Part shown: one piece after another, positions 50,338-58,948 of the stretch | How the letters are laid out: each line of letters begins with the position of its first letter | How positions within the stretch are numbered: position 1 is the first letter of the stretch | Assembly: GCF_017875765.1 (NCBI RefSeq) | Contig: NZ_JAGGNA010000001.1 | Span: 2,197,001-2,261,000 of the forward strand | Reading direction: 5' to 3' | DNA: 64,000 nucleotides | From: Flavobacterium sp. CG_23.5 | GTDB lineage: Bacteria; Bacteroidota; Bacteroidia; Flavobacteriales; Flavobacteriaceae | The notes under the pieces: generated by a model | The model's database searches: none | The model's input: only the letters and a program-made list of their open reading frames with translations | Told to the model about the DNA's origin: nothing | Translations under genes and position numbers: made by a program

Positions 50338-52533
50338 TTACGGTTTTGCTATGTCTTCAATTCGTCTTATAAAATTGAAATCCAATTGTTTTTTTACCAG
50401 GTCGGCGTTTTTTACTTTAACGTAAATTTCATCTCCCAATTGTAATAATTTACCAGATGTTGCGCCAGTTAGTGCATATTGTTTTTCGTCGAAAGTGTAA
50501 TAATCATCTTTTATATCTCGAATTCTACACATTCCCTCGCATTTATTCTCTATAATTTCTACATATATTCCCCATTCTGTTACACCGGAAATTACACCCA
50601 AAAACTCTTGATCCTGATGATCTTGCATGTATTTTACCTGCATGTATTTGATAGAATCTCTTTCCGCATTTGTCGCTAAACCTTCCATGGTAGAAGAATG
50701 AACACATTTCGTTTCATACGTTTCTTCATCAGCAGATTTTCCTCCATCCAGATAATGTTGCAATAATCGATGCACCATTACATCAGGATAACGACGAATT
50801 GGTGAAGTAAAATGAGAATAATATTCGAATGCTAAACCGTAATGTCCTATATTATCTGTAGAATATTTGGCTTTGCTCATACTTCTAATCGCAAGAGTGT
50901 CAATTAAATTTTGCTCTTTTTTACCATTCACTTCTTCCATCAAAGCATTCAATGATTTTGAAATGTCTCCTTTGTTTCTAAAATCTATTTTGTAACCAAA
51001 CTTTGCAATTAAAGTTTGCATCGCAATTAATTTGTCTTCGTTAGGTTCATCGTGAATCCTGTAAATAAAAGTTTTCTTTTGTTTACCAATATATTCTGCC
51101 ACTTTTCTATTGGCCAAAAGCATGAATTCCTCAATTAAATGATTGGCATCTTTTGACACTTTAAAATAAACACCTTGAGGTTCTCCGTCTTGATCCAAAT
51201 TGAATTTTACTTCGACTTTATCGAAAGAAATAGCGCCATCGGCCATTCTTCTTTTTCTAAAAATTTTAGCTAATTCATCCATTTTAAGCGTCGCAGAAAC
51301 AATATCATCTGAAACTACATATGAACTTCCGGTAATAGATATTTCTTCTGGAATTGTATTGTCTTTGGTCTCTATGATGTACTGCGCTTCTTCATAAGCA
51401 AAACGCTGATCCGAATAAATTACAGTTCTACCAAACCATTGATTTACCACTTGTGTTGTTTCTGTTATTTCGAAAACAGCAGAGAATGTATATTTTTCTT
51501 CATTTGGACGTAACGAACAAGCAAAATTAGACAGCACTTCCGGTAACATAGGCACTACCCTGTCTACTAAATAAACCGAAGTTGCTCTTTGATACGCTTC
51601 GTCGTCAAGAATAGTTCCTTCTTCCAGATAATAAGAAACATCGGCAATATGAATACCTATTTCGTAATTTCCGTTCTCTAATTTTTTAAAGGATAAAGCA
51701 TCATCAAAATCTTTGGCATCTTTTGGATCAATGGTAAAAGTCAACGTATCGCGCATATCACGACGTTTGGCAATTTCACTTGCTTCTATCGAGGTATCTA
51801 TTTTTTGAGCATAAGTTTCCACTTCAATAGGAAACTCAGATGGCAATCCATATTCGGCAAGAATAGCATGAATCTCCGTGTCATGTTCTCCTGGTTTCCC
51901 TAAAACTTTGATTACAGAACCAAAAGGACTATCCGCTCTGGCTGGCCAATCTTCGATATGAACCAAAACTACATCTCCTTGCTCTGCCTCTCCTATTTTA
52001 TCTTTTGGAATAAAAATATCAGTATACATTTTTGGATTGGCAGTAGAAACAAAAGCAAAATTAGCTTGAATGTCAATTACACCAACAAAGTCAGTTTTGT
52101 TTCTTTCAATTACTTCAATGACTTCGCCTTCAGGTCTCTTTCCTTTTCTTCTATTGTAAACATAGACTTTAACAATATCTTTGTCTAAAGCGTGATTTAA
52201 ATTATTGGTTGGAATAAAAACATCTTCTTCCAGTTCAGCACAAACAAAATAAGCCGTTTTACGACCGGTCATATCAATTTTACCTTCGTAATAATCTTTA
52301 CTTACTGCTTTTACTAAATATTTACCGGGTTCTGATTCTATAATTTTATCTTGAGATGCCAGAATCTTCAAATCTTTAATAATTTGATTTCTGCTTTGGG
52401 TGTCATCCAGTTCCAGCTTTGCTCCTATTTGTTTATAATTGAATGCTTTATTAGCACTTTGCGATAATATTTTTAATATTTTATCAGAGAAATCTTTCTC
52501 TTTTTTGATCGGCTTTCTTAATCTTTTACTCAT
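50338..52533 (-). CDS. rnr: Ribonuclease R
   Basis: A 731-aa 3'-5' exoribonuclease for degrading structured RNA. An N-terminal winged helix (about 10-70), two cold-shock OB folds, the RNB catalytic domain with D-P-K-D-A-K-D-F-D-D-A-L and I-G-I-H-I-A-D-V-S-Y, and a C-terminal S1 domain (about 640-725) are present. The acidic cluster for metal binding is complete. It is the first gene of an apparent operon rnr - GIN protein - LysE on the minus strand. Confidence 0.95.
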   Translation of the reverse strand: MSKRLRKPIKKEKDFSDKILKILSQSANKAFNYKQIGAKLELDDTQSRNQIIKDLKILASQDKIIESEPGKYLVKAVSKDYYEGKIDMTGRKTAYFVCAELEEDVFIPTNNLNHALDKDIVKVYVYNRRKGKRPEGEVIEVIERNKTDFVGVIDIQANFAFVSTANPKMYTDIFIPKDKIGEAEQGDVVLVHIEDWPARADSPFGSVIKVLGKPGEHDTEIHAILAEYGLPSEFPIEVETYAQKIDTSIEASEIAKRRDMRDTLTFTIDPKDAKDFDDALSFKKLENGNYEIGIHIADVSYYLEEGTILDDEAYQRATSVYLVDRVVPMLPEVLSNFACSLRPNEEKYTFSAVFEITETTQVVNQWFGRTVIYSDQRFAYEEAQYIIETKDNTIPEEISITGSSYVVSDDIVSATLKMDELAKIFRKRRMADGAISFDKVEVKFNLDQDGEPQGVYFKVSKDANHLIEEFMLLANRKVAEYIGKQKKTFIYRIHDEPNEDKLIAMQTLIAKFGYKIDFRNKGDISKSLNALMEEVNGKKEQNLIDTLAIRSMSKAKYSTDNIGHYGLAFEYYSHFTSPIRRYPDVMVHRLLQHYLDGGKSADEETYETKCVHSSTMEGLATNAERDSIKYMQVKYMQDHQDQEFLGVISGVTEWGIYVEIIENKCEGMCRIRDIKDDYYTFDEKQYALTGATSGKLLQLGDEIYVKVKNADLVKKQLDFNFIRRIEDIAKP

Positions 52534-52651
52534 ACATCTGTTCTTAAAGCTATAAAATTACGAAATACTTAACGTTTATTAGTAAGGAGCCGCTAGTTTT
52601 AAAGAAAATATAACTTTAAAGAAAAATTGTATCTTTATAAAAACAATTAAA

Positions 52652-52885
52652 ATGGAAGACTTTCAAACTATCGCTATTTTCAATTATTCGCATGAAATTG
52701 TAGTTCTGAAACATATTTTGGATCAAGAAGGAATTCATTATTTTTTCGAAAATGAAACTACGTTGGCGGTCGTTCCTTTTTACTCTGCCGCTTTAGGTGG
52801 AATCAAACTAAAAATACATCCAAACGATTTTCAAGCCGTTCAAGTTATATTAGACAACCTCAATAACAATCTTCGAATAGTATAA
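52652..52885 (+). CDS. DUF2007 domain protein
   Basis: A 77-aa protein of the DUF2007/putative signal-transducing family. The pattern T-I-A-I-F-N-Y-S-H-E-I-V-V-L-K-H-I-L-D-Q-E-G-I followed by G-G-I-K-L-K-I-H-P-N-D-F fits its ferredoxin-like fold. It is divergent from rnr. The role is unknown. Confidence 0.75.
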   Translation: MEDFQTIAIFNYSHEIVVLKHILDQEGIHYFFENETTLAVVPFYSAALGGIKLKIHPNDFQAVQVILDNLNNNLRIV

Positions 52886-53623
52886 AGAAACAGACCTTTT
52901 ACTTTTTTTAAAGATGGTTTTGAAATTGAAAAACTCAAATGTTATCAACATCTATTTAAATAAACAAAAAGAAAAATTAAATTTAAATTATTTTTTAGTT
53001 GTTATTATAGCTTGTTAATAGTTACAATAAATTTATTTTAAAATGTATTGAAATGAACTTTTAAGATGTTATATAGAGTTATCAACATACTTATCTTAGC
53101 TTAAAGGATTAGTTTTAAAGTGTTTTTAAATTTTAATTAACAATGGTTAATAATCTAAACGGAATTGTTTTTGTAAATAACTATTTCTAAAATTTTTGTT
53201 AATAAATAACTTTTTTATATTGATAACTATTCCAAAATTTCACCAAACAAAATTTGGATTTCTAAAGTGCGTTTTGGATTACTTATTTTTTGTTTACCAC
53301 CCAAAAAAACTTCTAATATTCTATCTAAACTTATGAACAATCTATGTTAATTTAAAGTTAACTGAATATCAAGTGATTGCGTTTTGCTATTAACAATGTA
53401 AAAAATTAACAATTCTATTATATTATATGTATTGGTTAACAACGGTTTATATAAATAACATAATGTACAATAATGCTATGTTTTTAATAATGTGATAGTT
53501 AGAATTCGGTCTTAAAATGATTGTCTTCAACCAAATTATTTTTAACAAATAAACAAATTCACTAAACCATATATATAAAATTGTTTGGTTAAATTTGCCC
53601 CACACAACTTAATAAAATAAAAA
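52886..53623. other. Gene-free AT-rich block, candidate replication origin
   Basis: No open frame longer than a few codons and no gene. The sequence is strongly AT-rich with many TTAAC/GTTAA words. DnaA-box-like 9-mers of the form TTATNAACA occur at 52942-52950 and 53079-53087 (TTATCAACA), 53331-53339 (TTATGAACA) and on the minus strand at 53197-53205 (TTATTAACA), close to the standard TTATNCACA. Genes to the left are mostly on minus and to the right mostly on plus. A TAAATTTG element (53590-53597) is the likely rpiB promoter. Confidence 0.5.
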
Positions 53624-54052
53624 ATGAAAATCTCCATAGGAAATGATCACGCTGGCCCGGAATACAAAAAGGCTATTGTTGAAATGCTTAAAGCAAAAGG
53701 GTACGAAGTAACTAATTACGGTACGGATTCAACTGACAGTGTAGATTATCCTGATTTTGCGCATGCTGTTGCAAATGATGTGTCAAATGAAAAAGCTGAT
53801 TTTGGAATCATTATTTGCGGAAGCGGTAATGGAATCGCCATGGCAGCGAACAAACACGAGAAAGTTCGTGCCGCTTTATGTTGGATGAAGGAAATTGCAA
53901 CTTTGGCTCGCCAACATAATAATGCCAATATTATAAGTATACCAGCGCGTTTTACTTCTATACCACAAGCAATTGAAATGGTCGAGACATTCTTAGATAC
54001 TGAATTTGAAGGTGGTAGACATCAAAATAGAGTAGATAAAATTAGCTGTTAG
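53624..54052 (+). CDS. rpiB: Ribose-5-phosphate isomerase B
   Basis: A 142-aa enzyme interconverting ribose 5-phosphate and ribulose 5-phosphate in the pentose phosphate pathway. Family motifs: I-G-N-D-H-A-G-P-E-Y-K at the start, D-S-V-D-Y-P-D-F-A, and the active-site segment C-G-S-G-N-G-I-A-M-A-A-N-K. The length is normal. It is the first gene to the right of the AT-rich block. Confidence 0.95.
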   Translation: MKISIGNDHAGPEYKKAIVEMLKAKGYEVTNYGTDSTDSVDYPDFAHAVANDVSNEKADFGIIICGSGNGIAMAANKHEKVRAALCWMKEIATLARQHNNANIISIPARFTSIPQAIEMVETFLDTEFEGGRHQNRVDKISC

Positions 54053-54086
54053 TAAATAAAATAGGATACTATACCCTATTATCTTA

Positions 54087-54128
54087 AAAAAATCGTGCAA
54101 TTATTTTGAAATAATTGCACGATTTTTT
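54087..54128 (+). terminator. Terminator of rpiB
   Basis: A perfect 19-bp stem (54087-54105 with 54110-54128) with a 4-nt loop and flanking T residues. Confidence 0.9.
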
Positions 54129-54159
54129 ATTTTCATCAGTTGATTTTTTTAATTTCATT

Positions 54160-54236
54160 GACTGAATTTATATTAATTTGGTCAGTACATTGACTGAATT
54201 AACGTTAATTCAGTCAGTACGTTGACCGAATTAGCG
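54160..54236. promoter_or_regulatory. Palindromic operator repeats at the AAA-ATPase promoter
   Basis: Two and a half copies of a 24-bp palindrome at a 32-bp period. Copy 2 (54192-54215) is perfect: GACTGAATTAAC and its reverse complement. Copy 1 (54160-54183) differs at a few bases, and copy 3 (54224-54236) is a left half-site. The third site overlaps the TTG of the promoter. This is the form of a repressor or activator array. Confidence 0.7.
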
Positions 54237-54253
54237 TTTTTTATGTATATTTG
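54222..54253 (+). promoter_or_regulatory. Promoter TTG-N21-TATATTTG of the AAA-ATPase gene
   Basis: TTG (54222-54224) and TATATTTG (54246-54253) with a 21-base spacer, within the standard range. The ATG lies 24 bases after the -7 element. The -33 TTG lies in the third operator copy. Confidence 0.7.
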
Positions 54254-54277
54254 TTCTAGATTTCTAAAACAAGTAGT

Positions 54278-55420
54278 ATGGGAAATTATTTTAAGAGAGC
54301 CATTGTCCAAGAATTTAACCGAAAATTACTTCCAAATAAAGTACTGATTTTATTAGGGGCGCGACGTGTTGGAAAAACGGAACTCATAACAAATTATCTT
54401 CAAACCATTCCTAGTGAAAGCTACTTGAAACTCAACGGCGAAGATATTAATGATGCCAATTTACTCAAGGAACGTTCCGTGAGTAATTATCAACGATTGT
54501 TGTTAAATATCGATTTATTGGTGATAGACGAAGCTCAAATTATTCCTGATATCGGTTTGATTTTAAAACTGATTGTTGATTCTATTCCTGGTATAAAAAT
54601 TATTGCAACAGGTTCTTCAATATTTGATTTGAATAATAATCTGGGCGAGCCATTAGTGGGTCGAAAAAACACTTTATATCTTTTTCCATTGGCACAAATG
54701 GAGCTTGCTCCTTATGAAAATTACAAACAAACTACCGAAAATTTGGAACAACGATTGCTCTTTGGCGGTTATCCGGAATTGGAGCAATACACTGATTGGG
54801 AAGATAAAAAAGAGTATTTGTATGAAATCATCAACTCCTATTTGTTAAAAGACATTTTGATTTTTGATGGCATCAAGCATTCCGATAAAATATACGATTT
54901 GTTGCGCTTGATTGCATATCAATTAGGTAAAGAGGTTTCGTTGCTAGAGTTGGCAACTCAATTACAAATGTCTAAAAATACAGTTGCCAACTATTTAGAT
55001 TTGCTTTCTAAAGTGTTTATAATTTTCAAAGTGGAAGGTTTTAGCAGGAATCTGCGAAAGGAAATTGTAAAATCGAGCCGGTGGTATTTTTATGATAATG
55101 GCATTCGGAATGGTATCATCAATAACTTTAATCGTTTGGATTCCAGAACCGATATTGGCGATTTATGGGAAAATTATCTCGCTTCAGAAAGAGTCAAAAA
55201 GCAAAATTATCAAAAGATAAAAGCTAAAAATTACTTTTGGAGAACTTACGATCAGCAAGAACTAGATTGGTTGGAAGAAACAGGAGAGGAACTTCACGGT
55301 TTTGAATTTAAATGGAACGAAAAGAAAAAAGTCAAAATTCCGACCGCTTTCGCAAAAGCCTACCCAGATGCGACTTTTGAAGTAATTAATAAGAGTAATT
55401 ATTTAGATTTCATACTCTAG
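54278..55420 (+). CDS. AAA+ ATPase with DUF4143 (P-loop, PD-(D/E)XK-like tail)
   Basis: A 380-aa protein of the AAA_14/DUF4143 type. The P-loop is G-A-R-R-V-G-K-T-E, Walker B is L-L-V-I-D-E-A-Q-I, the sensor region is I-A-T-G-S-S, and a family G-G-Y-P-E segment follows. A winged-helix region (L-A-T-Q-L-Q-M-S-K-N-T-V-A-N-Y-L) and the DUF4143 tail come last, with E-L-D-W-L and G-F-E-F-K-W like a nuclease fold (E-x-K). Cellular role unknown; related genes are often mobile or accessory. Its promoter carries a palindrome array, so expression looks tightly controlled. Its last 18 bases overlap the convergent DUF1294 gene. Confidence 0.85.
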   Translation: MGNYFKRAIVQEFNRKLLPNKVLILLGARRVGKTELITNYLQTIPSESYLKLNGEDINDANLLKERSVSNYQRLLLNIDLLVIDEAQIIPDIGLILKLIVDSIPGIKIIATGSSIFDLNNNLGEPLVGRKNTLYLFPLAQMELAPYENYKQTTENLEQRLLFGGYPELEQYTDWEDKKEYLYEIINSYLLKDILIFDGIKHSDKIYDLLRLIAYQLGKEVSLLELATQLQMSKNTVANYLDLLSKVFIIFKVEGFSRNLRKEIVKSSRWYFYDNGIRNGIINNFNRLDSRTDIGDLWENYLASERVKKQNYQKIKAKNYFWRTYDQQELDWLEETGEELHGFEFKWNEKKKVKIPTAFAKAYPDATFEVINKSNYLDFIL

Positions 55421-55684
55421 AAAGTCAAGATATAACAATCCCAAAACCACTAAAATTTGGATAAATACAATTCTATAAAACTTAAAAAGATAATATTTTT
55501 TAGATGTTTTATGATTGAAAAAATACATGGCTAATGCCGAACCAATGGTGCCGCCAAAAGCAGCAAAAGTCAAAAGGGTTTCTTCGGAAATCCTTTTTTT
55601 ATGCACAATCGCCAACCGTTTGTCATAAGCAGTAATTATAAAAGCTAAAATATTCAAGGTCAAAAAACTATATAATAAAGTCAT
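55403..55684 (-). CDS. DUF1294 membrane protein
   Basis: A 93-aa membrane protein with three likely helices (about 3-20, 38-55, 68-88). The motif N-I-L-A-F-I-I-T-A-Y-D-K-R-L-A then R-I-S-E-E-T-L-L-T-F-A-A-F-G-G-T-I-G matches DUF1294. The function is unknown. Its 3' end overlaps the AAA-ATPase gene by 18 bases, tail to tail. Confidence 0.83.
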   Translation of the reverse strand: MTLLYSFLTLNILAFIITAYDKRLAIVHKKRISEETLLTFAAFGGTIGSALAMYFFNHKTSKKYYLFKFYRIVFIQILVVLGLLYLDFLEYEI

Positions 55685-55801
55685 AATTGATATAAATTTG
55701 AAGTTAAAAGCTATTATTTTAGCTAAAAATTAATTAGATGATTTCATTTTTCTAATTAAAAATTTATCAGATTAATACGTTTAAAATTATCTAATTACAG
55801 G

Positions 55802-57925
55802 ATGACCAATATACAATTTATAGCTAAATATGTTTCTACTGAAGCAATTAATATTCAAAACACAGTTCAATTATTAAAAGAGGATTGTACGATTCCATTT
55901 ATTTCCCGTTACAGGAAAGACAAAACCGGAAATCTGGACGAAGTTTTTATTGAACAAATTGCCAAATTCCAAAAAGATTACGAAGTCATTGTAAAACGAA
56001 AAGAAGCGATTTTAAAATCGATTCAGGAACAAAATGCGCTTAGTCCAGAATTAGAGAAAAAAATCCAAAACAGTTTTGACTTACAGGAATTGGAAGATTT
56101 TTATTTGCCTTATAAAAAGAAGAAAAAAACCAAGGCCGATGTTGCTCGTGAAAACGGATTGGAACCGCTCGCTAAAATCATCATGGCGCAAAATAATGAT
56201 GATGTCGACTTTATTTCAACACAATATTTAAACGAAAATGTCAGCAATGAAGAAGCAGCACTACAAGGAGCCAGAGATATTATTGCCGAATGGATTAATG
56301 AAAATATTTATGTTCGAAAACAACTCCGAAGATTGTACGAACGCAAAGCCACCATTACAACCAAAGTAGTAAAAACGAAGAAAGACGAAGAAGCAGCACA
56401 GAAATTCAATCAATATTTTGAATGGTCAGAACCTTTGACAAAAGCACCTTCACACAGATTACTAGCGATGCTTCGTGCCGAAAACGAAGGTTTTATTAAG
56501 TTTAAAGTCGAAGTCGATATTGATGAAGCGTATGATATTATTGATGCGTTAGTTTTAAAAAGTCAAAATAAAACCACACCACACGTACAATTAGCGATAG
56601 AGGATAGTTACAAACGATTGTTAAATCCGGCAATTTCAAACGAAGCTTTACAAGAAGCAAAGGTGAAGGCTGATGCCAATTCGATTCAGGTTTTTGCAAA
56701 TAATTTGGGGCAGTTATTGTTAGCGCCTCCTTTAGGTGAAAAAAGAATTTTAGCGATTGATCCAGGGTTTAGAAGTGGCTGTAAAATTGTTTGTTTGGAC
56801 GAAAAAGGAGATTTACTATACAATGAAACGATTTATCCGCATGCGCCACAAAAAGAGGAAGCCATGGCGATGAAAAAAATTCGTTCGATGGTGAATTCTT
56901 ATAAAATTGATGCGATTTCCATTGGAAACGGAACCGCTTCGCGTGAAACCGAATTTTTTATCAAGAAAATAGCTTTCGACAAACCGGTTCAGGTTTTCAT
57001 TGTTTCAGAAGCTGGCGCATCTGTTTATTCCGCATCGAAAATTGCAAGAGAGGAATTTCCTAATTATGATGTGACGGTTCGTGGCTCGATTTCTATTGGG
57101 AGACGACTTTCGGATCCTTTGGCAGAATTGGTGAAAATTGACCCGAAAGCCATTGGCGTAGGCCAATACCAGCATGATGTGGATCAAAATAAGTTGAAAG
57201 AAGAACTGGATAATACCGTGATTCGTTGTGTGAATTCCGTAGGTATCAATATCAATACGGCGAGTAAACATTTGTTGAGTTATGTGAGTGGAATAGGAGA
57301 GAAGCTGGCCGAAAATATAGTTCAGTATCGCTCGGAAAACGGTCCATTTACGGATCGAAAACAACTCAAAAAAGTGCCGAGATTAGGTGAAAAAGCCTAT
57401 CAGCAAGGCGTTGCTTTTATTCGAATTTCGAATGCCAAAAATCCGTTGGATAATTCCGCTGTGCATCCGGAAGCTTACGGAATTGTGGAGAAAATGGCCA
57501 AGGATTTGAAATTGACGGTGAATGATTTAATTGCCAATACAGAAAAAACGACTTTAATAAAACCAGAAAATTACATTACACCAGAAATTGGTTTGTTAGG
57601 ATTGAAAGACATCATCAAAGAATTGGAGAAACCAGGATTGGACCCGCGAAAATCGGCTAAAGTATTTGAATTTGATCCCAATGTAAAAACCATTAAAGAC
57701 GTAAAAACCGGAATGATTTTACCGGGAATTGTGAATAACATCACCAATTTTGGTTGTTTTGTGGATATTGGCGTGAAAGAAAGCGGCTTGGTTCACATTT
57801 CGCAACTTAAAGCGGGGTTTGTGAGTGATGTAAACGAAGTGGTAAAACTACACCAACACGTTCAGGTAAAAGTAACGGAAGTTGATGAAGATAGAAAACG
57901 GATTCAGTTGACAATGATAATTTAA
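55802..57925 (+). CDS. Tex-family RNA-binding transcription accessory protein
   Basis: A 707-aa protein of the Tex family. An N-terminal helical domain is followed by the YqgF-like RNase H fold (I-L-A-I-D-P-G-F-R-S-G-C-K, I-S-I-G-N-G-T-A-S-R-E-T-E), two helix-hairpin-helix motifs (Y-V-S-G-I-G-E-K-L-A and K-V-P-R-L-G-E-K-A), and a C-terminal S1 domain (I-L-P-G-I-V-N-N-I-T-N-F-G-C-F-V-D). These bind nucleic acid and affect transcription and translation. It is full length. Confidence 0.94.
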   Translation: MTNIQFIAKYVSTEAINIQNTVQLLKEDCTIPFISRYRKDKTGNLDEVFIEQIAKFQKDYEVIVKRKEAILKSIQEQNALSPELEKKIQNSFDLQELEDFYLPYKKKKKTKADVARENGLEPLAKIIMAQNNDDVDFISTQYLNENVSNEEAALQGARDIIAEWINENIYVRKQLRRLYERKATITTKVVKTKKDEEAAQKFNQYFEWSEPLTKAPSHRLLAMLRAENEGFIKFKVEVDIDEAYDIIDALVLKSQNKTTPHVQLAIEDSYKRLLNPAISNEALQEAKVKADANSIQVFANNLGQLLLAPPLGEKRILAIDPGFRSGCKIVCLDEKGDLLYNETIYPHAPQKEEAMAMKKIRSMVNSYKIDAISIGNGTASRETEFFIKKIAFDKPVQVFIVSEAGASVYSASKIAREEFPNYDVTVRGSISIGRRLSDPLAELVKIDPKAIGVGQYQHDVDQNKLKEELDNTVIRCVNSVGININTASKHLLSYVSGIGEKLAENIVQYRSENGPFTDRKQLKKVPRLGEKAYQQGVAFIRISNAKNPLDNSAVHPEAYGIVEKMAKDLKLTVNDLIANTEKTTLIKPENYITPEIGLLGLKDIIKELEKPGLDPRKSAKVFEFDPNVKTIKDVKTGMILPGIVNNITNFGCFVDIGVKESGLVHISQLKAGFVSDVNEVVKLHQHVQVKVTEVDEDRKRIQLTMII

Positions 57926-57930
57926 ACTAT

Positions 57931-57969
57931 AAAAAAAAGGCTTTTCAAATTTAGAAAAGCCTTTTTTTT
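57931..57969. terminator. Bidirectional terminator between tex and tatA
   Basis: A 16-bp stem (57931-57946 with 57954-57969) with a T run on each strand; it overlaps the tatA stop codon. Confidence 0.88.
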
Positions 57970-58147
57970 ATTTTGTTTCTTCGTCTACTTTTTTATCAGC
58001 AGGCTGGTTATCATCCTTAGCAGCGTTTTTGAATTCTTTAATTCCGCTTCCTAAACCTTTCATTAATTCCGGGATTTTTTTACCTCCGAAAAGTAATAAA
58101 ACAACGGCTAATATAACAAGGATTTCTGTAACACCAAATCTTCCCAT
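57968..58147 (-). CDS. tatA: Sec-independent translocase subunit TatA
   Basis: A 59-aa protein. It begins [27 protein letters not shown], the TatA/E membrane helix plus the F-G-x-x-K-I-P-E hinge, then an amphipathic helix ([12 protein letters not shown]) and an acidic/Lys tail. TatA forms the pore for folded proteins exported by the twin-arginine pathway. No tatB or tatC lies in this window. The stop codon lies inside the shared terminator. The 213-base gap upstream shows nothing else recognised. Confidence 0.92.
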   Translation of the reverse strand: MGRFGVTEILVILAVVLLLFGGKKIPELMKGLGSGIKEFKNAAKDDNQPADKKVDEETK

Positions 58148-58361
58148 GATTGAATAATTTATGCCGAAGCAAATTTGTAATAAAAACTATAGACAAAGGT
58201 AATTAGAATAAATTAATAGGAACTCATTTTAAGGCAGTTATTTGGTTTCAACAACGTTAAAAATTTATTAAAATACTTTTTTAACTTCCTGCAAAGGGTT
58301 GAAAGGATTCAAATACCAGCAATAGCAATAATTGTTTATATTTGTTCAATAATCAAATTGT

Positions 58362-58868
58362 ATGTCCAAGAAAAGACAGAAACGTAAAATAATAAAGGAA
58401 AATCTATTCAATAAAAGACGTTTAATAATTCTAAACGAAGATACTTTTGAGGAAACTTTTTCTTTGAAACTTACTTTGATGAATGTGTTCGTATTTGTTA
58501 CTTTGAGTACAATTATTATTATAACGGTTACCACTTTTATTATCGCTTTTACGCCTTTACGAGAATTTATTCCGGGATATTCTTCCTCAAAACTTAAAAA
58601 AGATGCGACCCAATTAGCTATAAAAGCGGATTCATTGTCATTTGCCTTGAAGAAAAACGAGGCTTACATCAAATCAATTCAGAAAGTATTAACGGGTGAA
58701 TTAGAATTTGCAAAATTCAATAAAGATTCGATACTTGCGGCAACCGAAGACGTACCGTCACAGGTTAATTTATCTCCGTCAAAAGAAGAATTGGAATTAA
58801 GAACACAAGTGACGAAAGAAGATTCCCACCCAGCCTACCCTAAGGGGACGAGCCAAAACTCAAAATAA
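58362..58868 (+). CDS. Membrane anchor of an M23-type peptidase, catalytic domain missing
   Basis: A 168-aa protein with a basic cytoplasmic start, one membrane helix (about 40-63) and a periplasmic coiled coil (about 75-110). The conserved-looking I-I-L-N-E-D-T-F-E-E-T-F-S segment, followed by A-F-T-P-L-R-E-F-I-P-G-Y, is what I recall from the N-terminus of flavobacterial M23 peptidoglycan endopeptidases. Those are about 280-325 aa and end in a LytM domain; here the frame stops after T-Q-V-T-K-E-D-S-H-P-A-Y-P-K-G-T-S-Q-N-S-K with no H-x-x-x-D or H-x-H motif in any frame downstream before the GH3 gene. It therefore looks truncated, by deletion or insertion around 58830. Confidence 0.55.
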   Translation: MSKKRQKRKIIKENLFNKRRLIILNEDTFEETFSLKLTLMNVFVFVTLSTIIIITVTTFIIAFTPLREFIPGYSSSKLKKDATQLAIKADSLSFALKKNEAYIKSIQKVLTGELEFAKFNKDSILAATEDVPSQVNLSPSKEELELRTQVTKEDSHPAYPKGTSQNSK

Positions 58869-58948
58869 TAAATAGGGTTTTTAGCTTATAATAAAATCTT
58901 GGTGCCTTTGATTCTTCATGGCAAAAAAAAATTAAAAAGATAAAAAAA

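Noticed and set aside
58800..58868. Sequencing frameshift hiding an M23 domain
   Set aside because: All frames after 58868 up to the GH3 start were read for H-x-x-x-D and H-x-H motifs and none were found; there is also too little DNA (80 bases).
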